DNA of 64,000 nucleotides from the NCBI GenBank assembly GCA_033852165.1, contig JAWSUZ010000074.1:1-64000 (forward strand). Reading direction: 5' to 3'. Of this stretch, positions 52,672-62,131 are shown one piece after another; position 1 is the stretch's first letter; every line of letters begins with the position of its first letter. The notes beneath the pieces were generated by a model. It did no database searches. It saw only the letters and a program-made list of their open reading frames with translations, and was not told the origin of the DNA. The translations under genes and the position numbers were made by a program. This stretch comes from Agarilytica sp033852165 (GTDB taxonomy: Bacteria > Pseudomonadota > Gammaproteobacteria > Pseudomonadales > Cellvibrionaceae).

Positions 52672-52768
52672 ATAGGCTTGAGTGGTTGCCTATGTAGCGA
52701 TGAGCGCCAAGAGTCGAAAGTTAATCGTAGCCTCGTAAATTGGAGTTTTTACATTCAGACTTCAATAG

Positions 52769-53194
52769 CTAGCGATACGAAACTTGCCTATCTTCCTGGC
52801 GGTTAATCTCGTCAATTTGGCCATTTAAGGTCCAAAAATCGTAGAGTACGCCAAACCCTAACAAGCCAGCTGTGCACATATAAATAAGGCCTGTTATCCA
52901 TTTCCCCATGTACATTCTGTGCAAGCCGAAGAAACCAAAGAATGGGATGACGAGTAATATCCACGCCAGGGAATAATTAATGGAGCCTTCGCTGAAACGA
53001 TAATCCGCTTCATCGTCCATACTGGATATTAAAAAGAAATCGATAATCCAACCGACAAAAAACAAACCCAAGGTAAAAAACCAAATGGTTCCGGTGATGG
53101 GCTTGCCAAAGTAAAAACGATGCGCGCCCATAAAACCGAAGATCCATGCAAGGTAGCCTGCAAATGTTGAGTGAGTGTTGTTTTCTGAGTTCAT
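52769..53194 (-). CDS. TM2 domain membrane protein
   Basis: 141 residues with two TM2 repeats: AGYLAWIFGFMGAHRFYFGKPITGTIWFFTLGLFFVGWIIDFFLI and AWILLVIPFFGFFGLHRMYMGKWITGLIYMCTAGLLGFGVLYDFWTLNGQIDEIN, each with G-x-H-R-F/M-Y-x-G-K. Function of TM2 proteins in bacteria is poorly known. It lies 18 bases after pspC on the same strand, so it may be part of the envelope-stress operon. Confidence 0.9.
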   Translation of the reverse strand: MNSENNTHSTFAGYLAWIFGFMGAHRFYFGKPITGTIWFFTLGLFFVGWIIDFFLISSMDDEADYRFSEGSINYSLAWILLVIPFFGFFGLHRMYMGKWITGLIYMCTAGLLGFGVLYDFWTLNGQIDEINRQEDRQVSYR

Positions 53195-53212
53195 TTTATT
53201 AGTCCTTAGTTG

Positions 53213-53677
53213 TTATTTTTCCAATTCCGAAAATTGACGATTCAAATCAAACTTTCTTGATGTCACATACCGCTCCATACTGTCCACGCGTTCTAGCGTA
53301 GATTGCAAACGTTTGTTGGCTCGTTGCAGTCGGACACTTGCACTATCGCGATAGCGGAACATATTCTTTTTACGACGACAGTGTTCGCGCTCGTCGTATT
53401 CATAGTTATGTTCGCGATCCTGTTCATCGCTTTCATCCGCGTGTCGTTTTGGAACTAAAACCATCCAGGCGATCACGTAGCTCCAAAATGCGACGGGGCC
53501 TGTAAAAACGAGCGCAGCGATAAATATGATGCGCATAATGTTGTGGTCGATTTCGAAATGATCGGCTATACCGGAACATACGCCGCCAATAATTTTTCTA
53601 TCTGCATTACGATATAAATTTTGCCCGAAACCATTGCGGCGCGAGTTCTTATTTTTTTCATGTTGCCTTTTCGACAT
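53213..53677 (-). CDS. pspC: Envelope stress membrane protein PspC
   Basis: 154 residues. The PspC domain is at about 20-80: NLYRNADRKIIGGVCSGIADHFEIDHNIMRIIFIAALVFTGPVAFWSYVIAWMVLVPKR. The C-terminal half is charged with a helix (SVRLQRANKRLQSTLERVDSMERYV). With PspB it senses inner-membrane stress and releases PspF from PspA. It follows pspB by 11 bases. Confidence 0.92.
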   Translation of the reverse strand: MSKRQHEKNKNSRRNGFGQNLYRNADRKIIGGVCSGIADHFEIDHNIMRIIFIAALVFTGPVAFWSYVIAWMVLVPKRHADESDEQDREHNYEYDEREHCRRKKNMFRYRDSASVRLQRANKRLQSTLERVDSMERYVTSRKFDLNRQFSELEK

Positions 53678-53688
53678 AGGTTCTCTCC

Positions 53689-53925
53689 TTATTTCCGGTT
53701 TTTAGTCGATTCACGCCATTGCGGGTGCTCTTCATCTAAAATTTCTTCCAGGGTTTCCACTCTGTCAATCAGTTTGTCGAGGGATTCAAGCATGTCCTCG
53801 ACGTCGTTAACCTCTTGCGGACTAATACCCTTTATCATCTTTGATTTATAGCGGTAGTGCAGTAGCAGCCATAGCGGCGCAACAAAAGTTAAAAATATAA
53901 TGGTTGGTACAAATACGATATTCAT
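53689..53925 (-). CDS. pspB: Envelope stress membrane protein PspB
   Basis: 78 residues from ATG 53925: one membrane segment (FVPTIIFLTFVAPLWLLLHYRY) and a cytoplasmic helix (EVNDVEDMLESLDKLIDRVETLEEIL), exactly the PspB layout. The frame from 53952 adds nine residues without support. It works with PspC in membrane-stress sensing. About 105 bases follow pspA. Confidence 0.92.
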   Translation of the reverse strand: MNIVFVPTIIFLTFVAPLWLLLHYRYKSKMIKGISPQEVNDVEDMLESLDKLIDRVETLEEILDEEHPQWRESTKNRK

Positions 53926-54029
53926 CGTCGGGCCCTTGTTTAGCCACAACATATTCTGTTGTTGTTTAGTGTGTGGCTTAATGTTATCAACCGCATTCGC
54001 GGAATGCTTACATTAAATGACAGTGCTTT

Positions 54030-54692
54030 TTATTTTTCTGTATTCATCTCTTCTTTCAGGCGATTAAGTTCGTCATTAATCACGTCATCTTTGGCGAGCT
54101 GATCAATTTCTGAGGCTAAATCGTGTCGGCCCACATCCATCGCTTCTACTTGTCCTTCAAGGTCATCCACACGGCGTTGAAAAAGCTCGAATTTGGTGAA
54201 GGCATCGTCGACGCTTTTCTTGTTCATCTGGCGTTTTACTTTGTAGCGGTCAGCGACAGTTTGTGCACGGAGAACAATGGCTTTTTGCTTCGCTTTCGCA
54301 TCATCGAGTTTCACCTGTAGTTGAGCAATTTCATCGCTTAATGTCGATAAGTTGTCTTCCAGAAAAAGCAGCTCTGCCTCTGTCGTAGAGACTTCTTCTT
54401 CAAGTGCCGTTTTCTCGGCAATAGCTGCGCGGGCTAGGTCGTCACGTGATTTACTAATGGCCAGCTTTGCTTTTGATTCCCATTCTGAGGCTTCGCTAGT
54501 GATGCGGCTTAAGCGGCGGTGAATTTCTTTCTTATCCGCGATAATCCGTGCGCAGGAACTGCGAACCTCAACCAAGGTCTCCTCCATCTCCTGAATAATA
54601 AGGCGAATCATTTTCTTAGGATCTTCCGCGCTGTCCAATAGCGCGTTGATATTTGAGTTAATGATATCGGCAAAGCGTGAAAAAATTCCCAT
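54030..54692 (-). CDS. pspA: Phage shock protein A
   Basis: 220 residues, almost entirely coiled coil: MGIFSRFADIINSNINALLDSAEDPKKMIRLIIQEMEETLVEVRSSCARIIADKKEIHRRL is the conserved N-terminus. PspA oligomerises on the inner membrane to keep it intact under stress and, when free, holds PspF inactive. First gene of pspABC. I see no consensus sigma-54 promoter in the ~100 bases upstream; the DNA beyond is REP mosaic. Confidence 0.95.
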   Translation of the reverse strand: MGIFSRFADIINSNINALLDSAEDPKKMIRLIIQEMEETLVEVRSSCARIIADKKEIHRRLSRITSEASEWESKAKLAISKSRDDLARAAIAEKTALEEEVSTTEAELLFLEDNLSTLSDEIAQLQVKLDDAKAKQKAIVLRAQTVADRYKVKRQMNKKSVDDAFTKFELFQRRVDDLEGQVEAMDVGRHDLASEIDQLAKDDVINDELNRLKEEMNTEK

Positions 54693-54789
54693 GACTGTAA
54701 TTCCTATTTAATGAAGTGTTAGTGATCTTCGTCGTTGTTTCGTAAAGATTTTTAATCTGCTTCCTGGTAGCAGCCCACCCCGAGCGATA

Positions 54790-55080
54790 ACAAAGCCCGG
54801 TATGCATTCCCACGCGGAGCGTGGGAATGAGAGTGTGAGCCTAAATACCAGCCCCGATCCCTCTCGAACTTCGTTCTCGTTCCCACGCTCTGCGTGGGAA
54901 CGCATACGTGAAGTGAAAACCGATCAGAATTATCGGGTTTACCGGAATATGAACAAATAATATTCGAATTAAGTGCAATAAACATACTCCGGTCTGCATT
55001 CCCACGCAGAGCGTGGGAACGAGGGTGTTCGAATTCGGAATACTTTCACAGTCTCGGAGCGTGGGAACGAGAGTGAGGGC
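54790..55080. repeat. REP mosaic upstream of pspA (region 2)
   Basis: Four or more REP palindromes (CATTCCCACGCGGAGCGTGGGAATGAG and relatives) linked by the same GTGAAGTGAAAACCGATCAG to AATAAACATAC spacer found at 43.0 kb. The palindrome at about 54995-55025 is an empty site for the loop insert seen at 43119-43218. Confidence 0.85.
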
Positions 55081-55097
55081 CTAAATACCTGCCTCGA

Positions 55098-55625
55098 TCC
55101 TGGTTCCTACGGAAATCATGTGAACGAGGCGATGGTTCTTGTGCATAGCCTGCCGCTTCTGGTTCCCACGGTCCCCGGCTCTGGCATCCTCGATAACTGC
55201 TCCTGCGTTATTCTATTTACGCGCTTCCTGCGCTAATGCTTCGCTCTACCTCCTGCATCCATGCAGTCGCCGTGGTAACCCATACCTGGCTAATTTAAAA
55301 CGCGATCTAAAATATTCATCTAGAACCTGCAAGTGAAAAGTACGTCTAGACCAACTCTGTCTTTGTTATTACACGCTTTGTGCCAAAACCTCTATCTTAT
55401 TGATATCTTCTGGTTCCCACGGAAATCATGTGAACGAGGCGATGGTTCTTGTGCATAGCCTGCCGCTTCTGGTTCCCACGGTCCCCGTGGTAACCCATAC
55501 CGGGCTAATTTAAAACACGATCAAAAATATTCATCCAGAACCTGCAAATGATAAGTACGTCTAGACAAACTCTGTCATTGTTATTACACGCACTGTGCCA
55601 AAACTTCTATCTTATTGATATTTAA
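55098..55625. repeat. Direct duplication between pspA and pspF
   Basis: A ~215-base unit at 55411-55625 (GGTTCCCACGG..., CATGTGAACGAGGCGATGG, ... GTGCCAAAACTTCTATCTTATTG) is a near copy of 55098-55410. The first copy is longer because a ~95-base loop insert (55176-55270) lies inside its REP palindrome. Substitutions between copies are few. TGGCAC (minus strand) occurs once per copy. Confidence 0.85.
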
Positions 55626-55725
55626 GGATAATTTTATTTTTAGATATTTTTTGTCGAAATAATATGGTCAAAAAGATCAATAGGCGGCTATTATAGCCAC
55701 CACAAATAGCCATATTGACCTCTAT

Positions 55726-56718
55726 ATGCAAAGAATCATCGGAGAATCCAGCACACTCGCCGAGACTTTAGATCACGTCTCACGGGTCGCCCCTCTAAAT
55801 CGCCCCATACTCATCGTGGGAGAGCGGGGCAGTGGCAAGGAATTGATCGCTGAACGTCTGCACTACCTCTCCAAACGTTGGGAAGAGACCTATCACCAGC
55901 TCAACTGTGCTGCCATCAGCGAACAACTTCTCGACAGCGACTTATTCGGTCACGAAGCGGGGTCCTTTACCGGCGCGACTAAAACACACCTAGGCCGCTT
56001 CGAACGCGCCAATGGCGGTACCTTGTTTTTGGATGAGCTGGCTACCTTGCCCATGCGAATTCAAGAAAAGCTTCTTCGCATTATTGAATACGGCGAGTTC
56101 GAAAGACTAGGCGGCCAAAAAACCATAACAGTGGATGTCCGGATTGTTGCAGCCACTAATGAAAACCTCCCTAAGCTTGCTGAGCAGGGTAAGTTTCGTC
56201 ACGACCTATTGGATCGCTTGGCATTTGACGTTATCAACGTACCATCTTTACGTGAGCGTGCAGAAGACATTCCAGAGCTGGTGCAGCACTTTGCAACGCG
56301 CATGTGTATTGAGTTGGAGAGAGACTATTATTCCGGGTTTTCACAGCAGGCCATGCAAAAGCTAATGGCGTATTCCTGGCCCGGCAATATTCGGGAATTA
56401 AAAAACGTTGTTGAGCGAAGTGTGTGTCATTGGGATGATGCTGATGAGCCGATTGATAAAGTGGTGATTAATCCTTTTAAAACTGAGCTGGAGAAAACTG
56501 AACTAGGGGCAGTCACAGAAAGTATTCAGTCAAGCCCTGGTGTGATCGAAAAATTGCCCAATCAAACATTTGAAGAAAGCGTCAAAAATTATGAATTACG
56601 ATTAATTCGTGAGGCGCTATCGGCATGCAAAAACCAAAAAAAATCGGCAGAATATTTGGGAATAACATATCACCAGCTACGCGCATTATTAAAAAAATAC
56701 AAAGAGCAGGTTATCTAA
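55726..56718 (+). CDS. pspF: Sigma-54 activator PspF
   Basis: 330 residues with no receiver domain: an AAA+ core with Walker A GERGSGKE (about 37), the sigma-54-contact loop as GSFTGA (GAFTGA variant, in HEAGSFTGATKTHLGRF), Walker B GGTLFLDELATLP, and arginine-finger region RHDLLDRLAFDVINVPSLRER; a Fis-type HTH ends the protein (LIREALSACKNQKKSAEYLGITYHQLRALLKKY). It activates pspA and is held by PspA. It is divergent from pspABC, but 1 kb of repeats separates them. Confidence 0.93.
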   Translation: MQRIIGESSTLAETLDHVSRVAPLNRPILIVGERGSGKELIAERLHYLSKRWEETYHQLNCAAISEQLLDSDLFGHEAGSFTGATKTHLGRFERANGGTLFLDELATLPMRIQEKLLRIIEYGEFERLGGQKTITVDVRIVAATNENLPKLAEQGKFRHDLLDRLAFDVINVPSLRERAEDIPELVQHFATRMCIELERDYYSGFSQQAMQKLMAYSWPGNIRELKNVVERSVCHWDDADEPIDKVVINPFKTELEKTELGAVTESIQSSPGVIEKLPNQTFEESVKNYELRLIREALSACKNQKKSAEYLGITYHQLRALLKKYKEQVI

Positions 56719-56738
56719 AAATAGCAGCGTCTGTACGG

Positions 56739-57161
56739 CTATATTAAATTGTTCGTGCCCGTAAGAAACTCAAAAACCTCCCAGCCACTGCGCTCCACCC
56801 ATTGATTCGTCAGCAAGCCATTTTCAACTTGCCATATCGAAATCCCGGTAAACGTTACCGCACGTCCATCCGGATCTAAACCATATAAACCGCCATTCTT
56901 CCCCGTAATCTGAAACCTCGTGATGACCTTGCTGCCAGACTCGTCAGCGAAGAAATCTAAAGGCGTTAACTGCGCATCCTTAAGAATCGTATGAAACTGC
57001 TTTAGCCAAACTTTAAAATTCTCACGCCCTTGAACAACCTTTCCGGCTGAATTGGTCGTGGTATCCACGGCCACTAGCGTATCAACCGCATCGATATTGT
57101 GCGGCGGCGCCCAGACTTCATCCCAAAAGCGTTTTACTAATTGCAAAGATTCTTGACTCAT
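56739..57161 (-). CDS. SnoaL-like/NTF2-fold protein
   Basis: 140 residues matching the SnoaL-type ester cyclase family of the NTF2-like superfamily: LVKRFWDEVWAPPHNIDAVDTLVA, VQGRENFKVWLKQFHTILKDAQLTPLDFFADESGSKVITRFQITGKNGG, and TFTGISIWQVENGLLTNQWVERSGWEVFEFL. The fold binds small molecules; most chromosomal members are of unknown function. No neighbour points to a pathway. Confidence 0.82.
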   Translation of the reverse strand: MSQESLQLVKRFWDEVWAPPHNIDAVDTLVAVDTTTNSAGKVVQGRENFKVWLKQFHTILKDAQLTPLDFFADESGSKVITRFQITGKNGGLYGLDPDGRAVTFTGISIWQVENGLLTNQWVERSGWEVFEFLTGTNNLI

Positions 57162-57250
57162 ATTCAGTTGGCCTGTCGTTTTAAGGCAAGTTTCGGCATC
57201 TAAAATCCTGTTTGCTATACTAAGTTAAATTAACCCTGCTTAACATTCTT

Positions 57251-57580
57251 ATGAAAGACGATAGACGCGATAACCTTCGAGTTGATATCACGATAGCTTG
57301 TCACTTCGGTACTATCGATAAAACCTATCCTGCTAAGACCTCTAACCTATCATATTGCGGTGTATTGCTCACGCTAGAGGATGGTGTTTCTGCCATAGCA
57401 AAAGTAGGGGATGTATCTGAGTGTGAAATCATACTCGGATCTAAAACTTACTACATACCGGGTGAAGTGAAGCGAGTTGAAGGGAATGAAGTTGCTCTAA
57501 GCTTCCGAAAATTGAGCGTTGAAAAGATAGAAGATTTGAAAAAGGTTCTGGAAGGTGTGCGGTCGTATACCGAGCCATAA
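57251..57580 (+). CDS. PilZ-domain protein
   Basis: 109 residues with the c-di-GMP-binding pattern: RRDNLR (R-x3-R near the start) and SNLSYCG (the N-x-S-x-x-G loop about 30 residues on), followed by strands VSECEIILGSKTYYIPGEVKRVEGNEVALSFRKL. A single-domain receptor that probably acts on motility or matrix production by protein contact. It stands alone. Confidence 0.85.
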   Translation: MKDDRRDNLRVDITIACHFGTIDKTYPAKTSNLSYCGVLLTLEDGVSAIAKVGDVSECEIILGSKTYYIPGEVKRVEGNEVALSFRKLSVEKIEDLKKVLEGVRSYTEP

Positions 57581-57589
57581 CCAACCCCG

Positions 57590-58075
57590 ATATGTATTCC
57601 CACGCACGACTGCATGGATGCAAGAGGTAGAGCGAAGCATTAGCGCAGGAAGCGCGTAAATAGAATAACGCAGGAGCAGTTATCGAGGATGCCAGAGCCG
57701 AGAAGCATGGGAACGAGAAAACTGCTCCCCGTACTGAGGCACTGGTTCCCACGCTCCGCGTGGTAACCCATACCAAACTAAAACCAACCCCAATATTCAT
57801 TCCCACGCGGAGCATGGGAACGAGAAAAAGAAAAAAATACCGAGGGTAGGTTCACACTGGTTCCCACGCTCTGCGTGGTAACCCATACCGAACTAAACCC
57901 AACCGCGATATGCATTCCCACGCGAAGCATGGGAACGAGAAAGCACCCCCCGACTTGGCCACACTGGTTCCCACGCTCTGAGTGGTAACCCATATCAAAC
58001 TGAAGCAAACCTCGATATGCATTCCCACGCGGAGCATGGGAACGAGAAAAAGAGATTTATCACTCCCCGAACGGG
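57590..58075. repeat. Tandem REP pairs (region 3)
   Basis: Three successive units, each an inverted pair of REP palindromes (CACTGGTTCCCACGCTC...GTGGTAACCCATA, then TGCATTCCCACGCGGAGCATGGGAACGAGAAA), starting near 57741, 57858 and 57963, preceded by one palindrome carrying a full loop insert at 57605-57701. It fills the gap between the PilZ and metallopeptidase genes. The frames through it are REP translations, not genes. Confidence 0.85.
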
Positions 58076-58084
58076 TTCCCCAAC

Positions 58085-58819
58085 CTAAGTCACCAACAAC
58101 AATTCAGCAATCCCATCCAGCTTAGCTTTCCGCGAAGCCCAATCCGGCATATGCCTATCCAATAAAGAATAAAACTGCGGACTATGATTATGCTCCTGCA
58201 AATGACACAGCTCATGCAAAATCACATAATCAATACACGCCAGCGGCGCTTTAACCAAATGCGGATTAAGCGAAACAATCCCCTTCGGCGAACAGCTCCC
58301 CCATTGCTTCGTCATCTTACGAAACTTCCAAACCGGCACTGCATCCACCCAGTTTAACGAAGCCACCATCAGCTCCAAGCGACGCGCAAACACCTTCTTG
58401 CACCGCGTCAAAACCCACTGCCAAATCAAGCCTTGCACATGCTCCGGCGATTTATCCGCAGTTGCAATAACAAGCTTCCCACGCAATAACTTCACCGACT
58501 CTTCTTTACGTTTTAAAACCTTAAGCTGATACCGCCGCCCCAAATAAAAATGCGTCTCGCCGCTCACATACTCCCGCGCTAATACATAACGCTGCTGCGA
58601 ATCAATAACTTCCAAATGCTTAAGCACCCAACGCGCACGTTTTAACACAGCCTGCTTAATTTCTACCGCACTGGTATTCGGCGGCGCATCCACCTGAACA
58701 GAACCATCGGGGTGAACATGTATCGCAATCTTATGCCGCCGTGTCGGCGCCACAAACACCCGATAATAAAACCTGCGCTCACCATAAATAACCTGCTGCC
58801 GATCGATCGACAAAGCCAT
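58085..58819 (-). CDS. YgjP-like metallopeptidase-domain protein
   Basis: About 244 residues of the YgjP/DUF45 family with zinc motif HELCHLQEHNHSPQFYSLL (HExxH plus a distal His), preceded by WGSCSPKGIVSLNPHLVKAPLACIDYVI. I choose ATG 58819 because GGAGG sits five bases upstream; ATG 58837 would add six residues. These genes are often found directly after hsdR in type I restriction loci, as here, only a few bases away; their role there is unknown. Confidence 0.88.
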   Translation of the reverse strand: MALSIDRQQVIYGERRFYYRVFVAPTRRHKIAIHVHPDGSVQVDAPPNTSAVEIKQAVLKRARWVLKHLEVIDSQQRYVLAREYVSGETHFYLGRRYQLKVLKRKEESVKLLRGKLVIATADKSPEHVQGLIWQWVLTRCKKVFARRLELMVASLNWVDAVPVWKFRKMTKQWGSCSPKGIVSLNPHLVKAPLACIDYVILHELCHLQEHNHSPQFYSLLDRHMPDWASRKAKLDGIAELLLVT

Positions 58820-58839
58820 TGAAACCTCCGAAGACATGG

Positions 58840-61800
58840 TTAGACCGCACCCTTACTAAGGCCCACGCGGGTAATCTCAATAATCTTATCGATAATAATA
58901 CTGGCCTTTTGCATACCTGCCATCGCATACATGCGTGGGAACAGGGCTGTCTTAATCGCCGCTTCAATATTTTGCGGGTTAAGTGAATGTTCGGCCACGG
59001 CTTGTTTAACTACCGAATCGGTCGCAATGGCATCGTCCGTCAGCTTTTGCAATTCCTCTTCTGTTAGCGCCTCAAAAGCCTCATCCCCTAAGCCTAAACG
59101 AATAGCCCCGTAAAAAGCCTGGGCGTGTCTGTTATCGCTTAACTCGGCAGGTATGCCGTCAATTTCACGTCTCGCCAATTTCTTTTCCAACTCATCAAAC
59201 AGCGCGTATTGTTTATGTGGGTAATCGAATAAAGACTCGGCCTCACTAATCGCCTCTTTTAATAATTCCGAAAACACCCTCTGTGCGTAGGGATCATCTG
59301 CCAAATCTTGCTCAATGGATTTCTTCGTACGTGTTTTAATAATATCCGTCTCGTTACGCGCCTTTTCCTCACTCCATTCTTCCGGTGCATTCGCGCCCAT
59401 GTCCGTAACGAATAGTTGTCCTTCCGCGTCAATCACCTGTTCACCGACCACATGCTTATCGACCAAGTGCCGAATTTGCTTATCATAAGCGCTGTAGTCC
59501 ACCGTCTCTTGCGCATCCTGCTTAGCAATTTTGCGCAGATTAATAAAAAACCGCAGATCGTTTTTGTATTCCTGAATCGTCTCATCAGAAAAACTTTTAT
59601 CCTCAAAAAACGAACGCGAAGACAAGGCCAGTTTTAAGCACATCCCAAATTCAGTCAACGCCTCGTAAAAATCCTCGCGCACACTCCGCCGACTATCGTA
59701 ATCATCGCCATCATCATTACGACAATTTTTGGGCACTAAAATCTGCCGGTACTGCTCTAAATCTTGGCGGTTTAGCACGCTGCTAAACACCGCCCACAAA
59801 GTAGAGTGCAAAGTCGGCAAACGCTTATACTCCGTACTCATCTGCGAATACAAACCCTCAAGGTCTTCAATATCGTAACCCCCTTGAGTGCGCTCCTCTA
59901 AATCGTGATAATCCTTAATGGCCGTATCCAGCTCCTTCAGAATCCCGCGATAATCAATCAGTAAGCCGTAGGGCTTCTCCTCATGTAAACGGTTCACCCG
60001 TGCAATCGCCTGAATGAGATTATGCTGCTTCAACGACTTATCAATATACAACACCGTATTTTTCGGCTCATCGAAACCGGTGAGTAATTTATCCACCACA
60101 ATCAAAATATCCGGGTCGCCATCGCTGGCAAACGACTCAATAACATCACGCTCATAATGCTCGGGGTTTTGCCCCCCAACCGCATCCTTCCACCAACGCA
60201 GGACCTCGGGTTGCGCGGCTTCATCCACCTCCTCATGCCCTTCGCGTGAATCCGGTGGCGAAATGATTACCGCACTGCTCACCAAACCGGTTGCATCCAA
60301 AAGGGTTTTATAGCGAATAGCCGACAACTTACAATCGGTTGCCAACTGCCCCTTTAAACCCAAATGCTTTACATGCTGAGTAAAATGCAGGGCGATATCC
60401 AAAGCGATTAAGGCAATACGATTTTCTGCCCCGTAAATAACCGACTTCTTCGAAAACTTCTTTTTTAAATCATTCTGCTGTTCCGCCGATAGCGACGACG
60501 TCAGCGTTTCGAACCAATTATCGATGGCCTTATCGTTAACATCCAATAACTGCTTACGCTCCTCGTACAGCAGGGGCGTTACCGTCTTATCCTCCACCGC
60601 GCGCTGCATGGTATACGCGTGCACAATCGGGCCGAATTTATTCGAGGTCTTATCGTCTTTTAATAAGGGCGTACCGGTAAAGGCCACATAGGCGGCATTA
60701 GGCAAAGCCTTACGCATACGCTCGTGGTTCTCGCCACCCTGGCTGCGATGGCCCTCATCGATCAAAACAACAATATTATCCGAAGGGTTAAAACACTCGC
60801 TCTGCTTAGACGCCGTATTGAATTTATTGATAATCGAAAAAATAATCCGCTCATTACCCTGGCCAATACGCTTAGCTAAATCGCGCCCAGTCGTCACCCG
60901 TGCTTTGGCCCCGTCTTTCTTCGTGGCCACGGCAGAACCAAAAGCCCCGCTGGATAAAAATGTTCGCGATAACTGCTTCTCTAAATCCACCCGATCCGTA
61001 ACCACAATCACACGGCAGTCTTTTAATGTTCGGTGTAACAACAGGGCCTTGGTTAAAAATACCATCGTAAACGACTTACCCGAACCGGTGGTGTGCCAAA
61101 TAACCCCACCCTCACGGCCACCATCGCTATTGCGTTGGTCGATGCGTTTCAGCAAGGCCTTAATCCCAAAAACCTGTTGATAACGTGCTGCAATCTTGCC
61201 GACCTTTTTATCGAATAAAATATAAAAACGCACAAACTCCAAAAGGCGAGTCGGGCTGATTAAGGAACTGAGCAAACGATCCTGCGCCGTCGGTAACTGC
61301 GGCTTTTCCCACAGGCCTAAAAAATACGCCTTCTGCGACTTCTCGCGAATATTCAACACCGATGAAACAGTCTTTTCATCGAGAGCGGTATTCTTAGTGG
61401 TATTAAAATCTTCCTCGCTCAACTCCTCATCACGCCACTGCGCCCAAAACTTTTTCTTCGTTAGCGTCGTGCCGTAAAGCCCATCGGTTGAACTAATGGC
61501 CAACAACAACTGCGCGTAAGTAAATAACTGCGGAATCTCATCGTGGAGCTGGTTACGCAGCGTTTGGCTAATCCCCTCATCGACCATACTCTTATTCGGG
61601 TTCCCCGACTCTGGCCGCTTACACTCAATTACCACCAGAGGAATACCATTCACAAAACACACGATATCCGGGCGGCGGGTATGCGTGCCGTGGGTGCTTA
61701 ACACCTCCAACTCTTCCGTTACCTGAAAACTATTTCTCTCAATACAATCCCAATCAATAATCGGCACCGTTAACTGGCGCTTCTTCCCGTCGATAAACTC

Positions 61801-62121
61801 AGCAACGGTAATGCCCAAACACAAACGGTCGTAAATGCGTTCATTGGCCGTGCCTAAACCATCGTGCAAACCTGGGGCGGCCACCTCGCGCACCACCTGC
61901 TCAATCGCATTGGTGGAAAGGGCCATGGCCTCGCCTTTGTGGTCGAAGCGGTAGGCTTTTAAATGGGCGATTAACTCGTCTTTTAGTAAAACGTCGCGGT
62001 TTGAACCGCGTTTTTTTAGACACTCGGCTGGGTTTAGGTAAGTCCAGCCTAAGTTCATTAGGGTTCTTAGGGCGGGGATTTTTGAGCTGTAGTCTTCCTT
62101 GGTCTCGGGGAGTTGGCTCAT
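58840..62121 (-). CDS. hsdR: Type I restriction enzyme, R subunit
   Basis: 1,093 residues. The N-terminal nuclease has RRPDIVCFVNGIPLVVIECKRPES (about 155-180, D..ExK). The translocase motor follows: Walker A HTTGSGKSFTMVFLTKALL (about 350), VTDRVDLEKQL, DEAH-type box VVLIDEGHRSQ (about 470), YVAFTGTPLL, and motif VI area LIQAIARVNRLHEEK. C-terminal helices bind the HsdM/HsdS core. It cleaves unmodified DNA after translocation. 10 bases after hsdS. Confidence 0.95.
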   Translation of the reverse strand: MSQLPETKEDYSSKIPALRTLMNLGWTYLNPAECLKKRGSNRDVLLKDELIAHLKAYRFDHKGEAMALSTNAIEQVVREVAAPGLHDGLGTANERIYDRLCLGITVAEFIDGKKRQLTVPIIDWDCIERNSFQVTEELEVLSTHGTHTRRPDIVCFVNGIPLVVIECKRPESGNPNKSMVDEGISQTLRNQLHDEIPQLFTYAQLLLAISSTDGLYGTTLTKKKFWAQWRDEELSEEDFNTTKNTALDEKTVSSVLNIREKSQKAYFLGLWEKPQLPTAQDRLLSSLISPTRLLEFVRFYILFDKKVGKIAARYQQVFGIKALLKRIDQRNSDGGREGGVIWHTTGSGKSFTMVFLTKALLLHRTLKDCRVIVVTDRVDLEKQLSRTFLSSGAFGSAVATKKDGAKARVTTGRDLAKRIGQGNERIIFSIINKFNTASKQSECFNPSDNIVVLIDEGHRSQGGENHERMRKALPNAAYVAFTGTPLLKDDKTSNKFGPIVHAYTMQRAVEDKTVTPLLYEERKQLLDVNDKAIDNWFETLTSSLSAEQQNDLKKKFSKKSVIYGAENRIALIALDIALHFTQHVKHLGLKGQLATDCKLSAIRYKTLLDATGLVSSAVIISPPDSREGHEEVDEAAQPEVLRWWKDAVGGQNPEHYERDVIESFASDGDPDILIVVDKLLTGFDEPKNTVLYIDKSLKQHNLIQAIARVNRLHEEKPYGLLIDYRGILKELDTAIKDYHDLEERTQGGYDIEDLEGLYSQMSTEYKRLPTLHSTLWAVFSSVLNRQDLEQYRQILVPKNCRNDDGDDYDSRRSVREDFYEALTEFGMCLKLALSSRSFFEDKSFSDETIQEYKNDLRFFINLRKIAKQDAQETVDYSAYDKQIRHLVDKHVVGEQVIDAEGQLFVTDMGANAPEEWSEEKARNETDIIKTRTKKSIEQDLADDPYAQRVFSELLKEAISEAESLFDYPHKQYALFDELEKKLARREIDGIPAELSDNRHAQAFYGAIRLGLGDEAFEALTEEELQKLTDDAIATDSVVKQAVAEHSLNPQNIEAAIKTALFPRMYAMAGMQKASIIIDKIIEITRVGLSKGAV

Positions 62122-62131
62122 GGGTGTTTCC

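Noticed and set aside
57441..58037. Several frames of 60-124 codons on the minus strand rich in VTTQSVGTS and SFPCFAWE
   Set aside because: They are translations of the REP palindromes (SHAPRGN-type peptides) in overlapping frames, with no ribosome sites.
54790..58075. CRISPR-like appearance of regularly spaced palindromes
   Set aside because: Spacers are themselves repeated, not unique, units vary in length, and no cas genes are present; these are REP elements.
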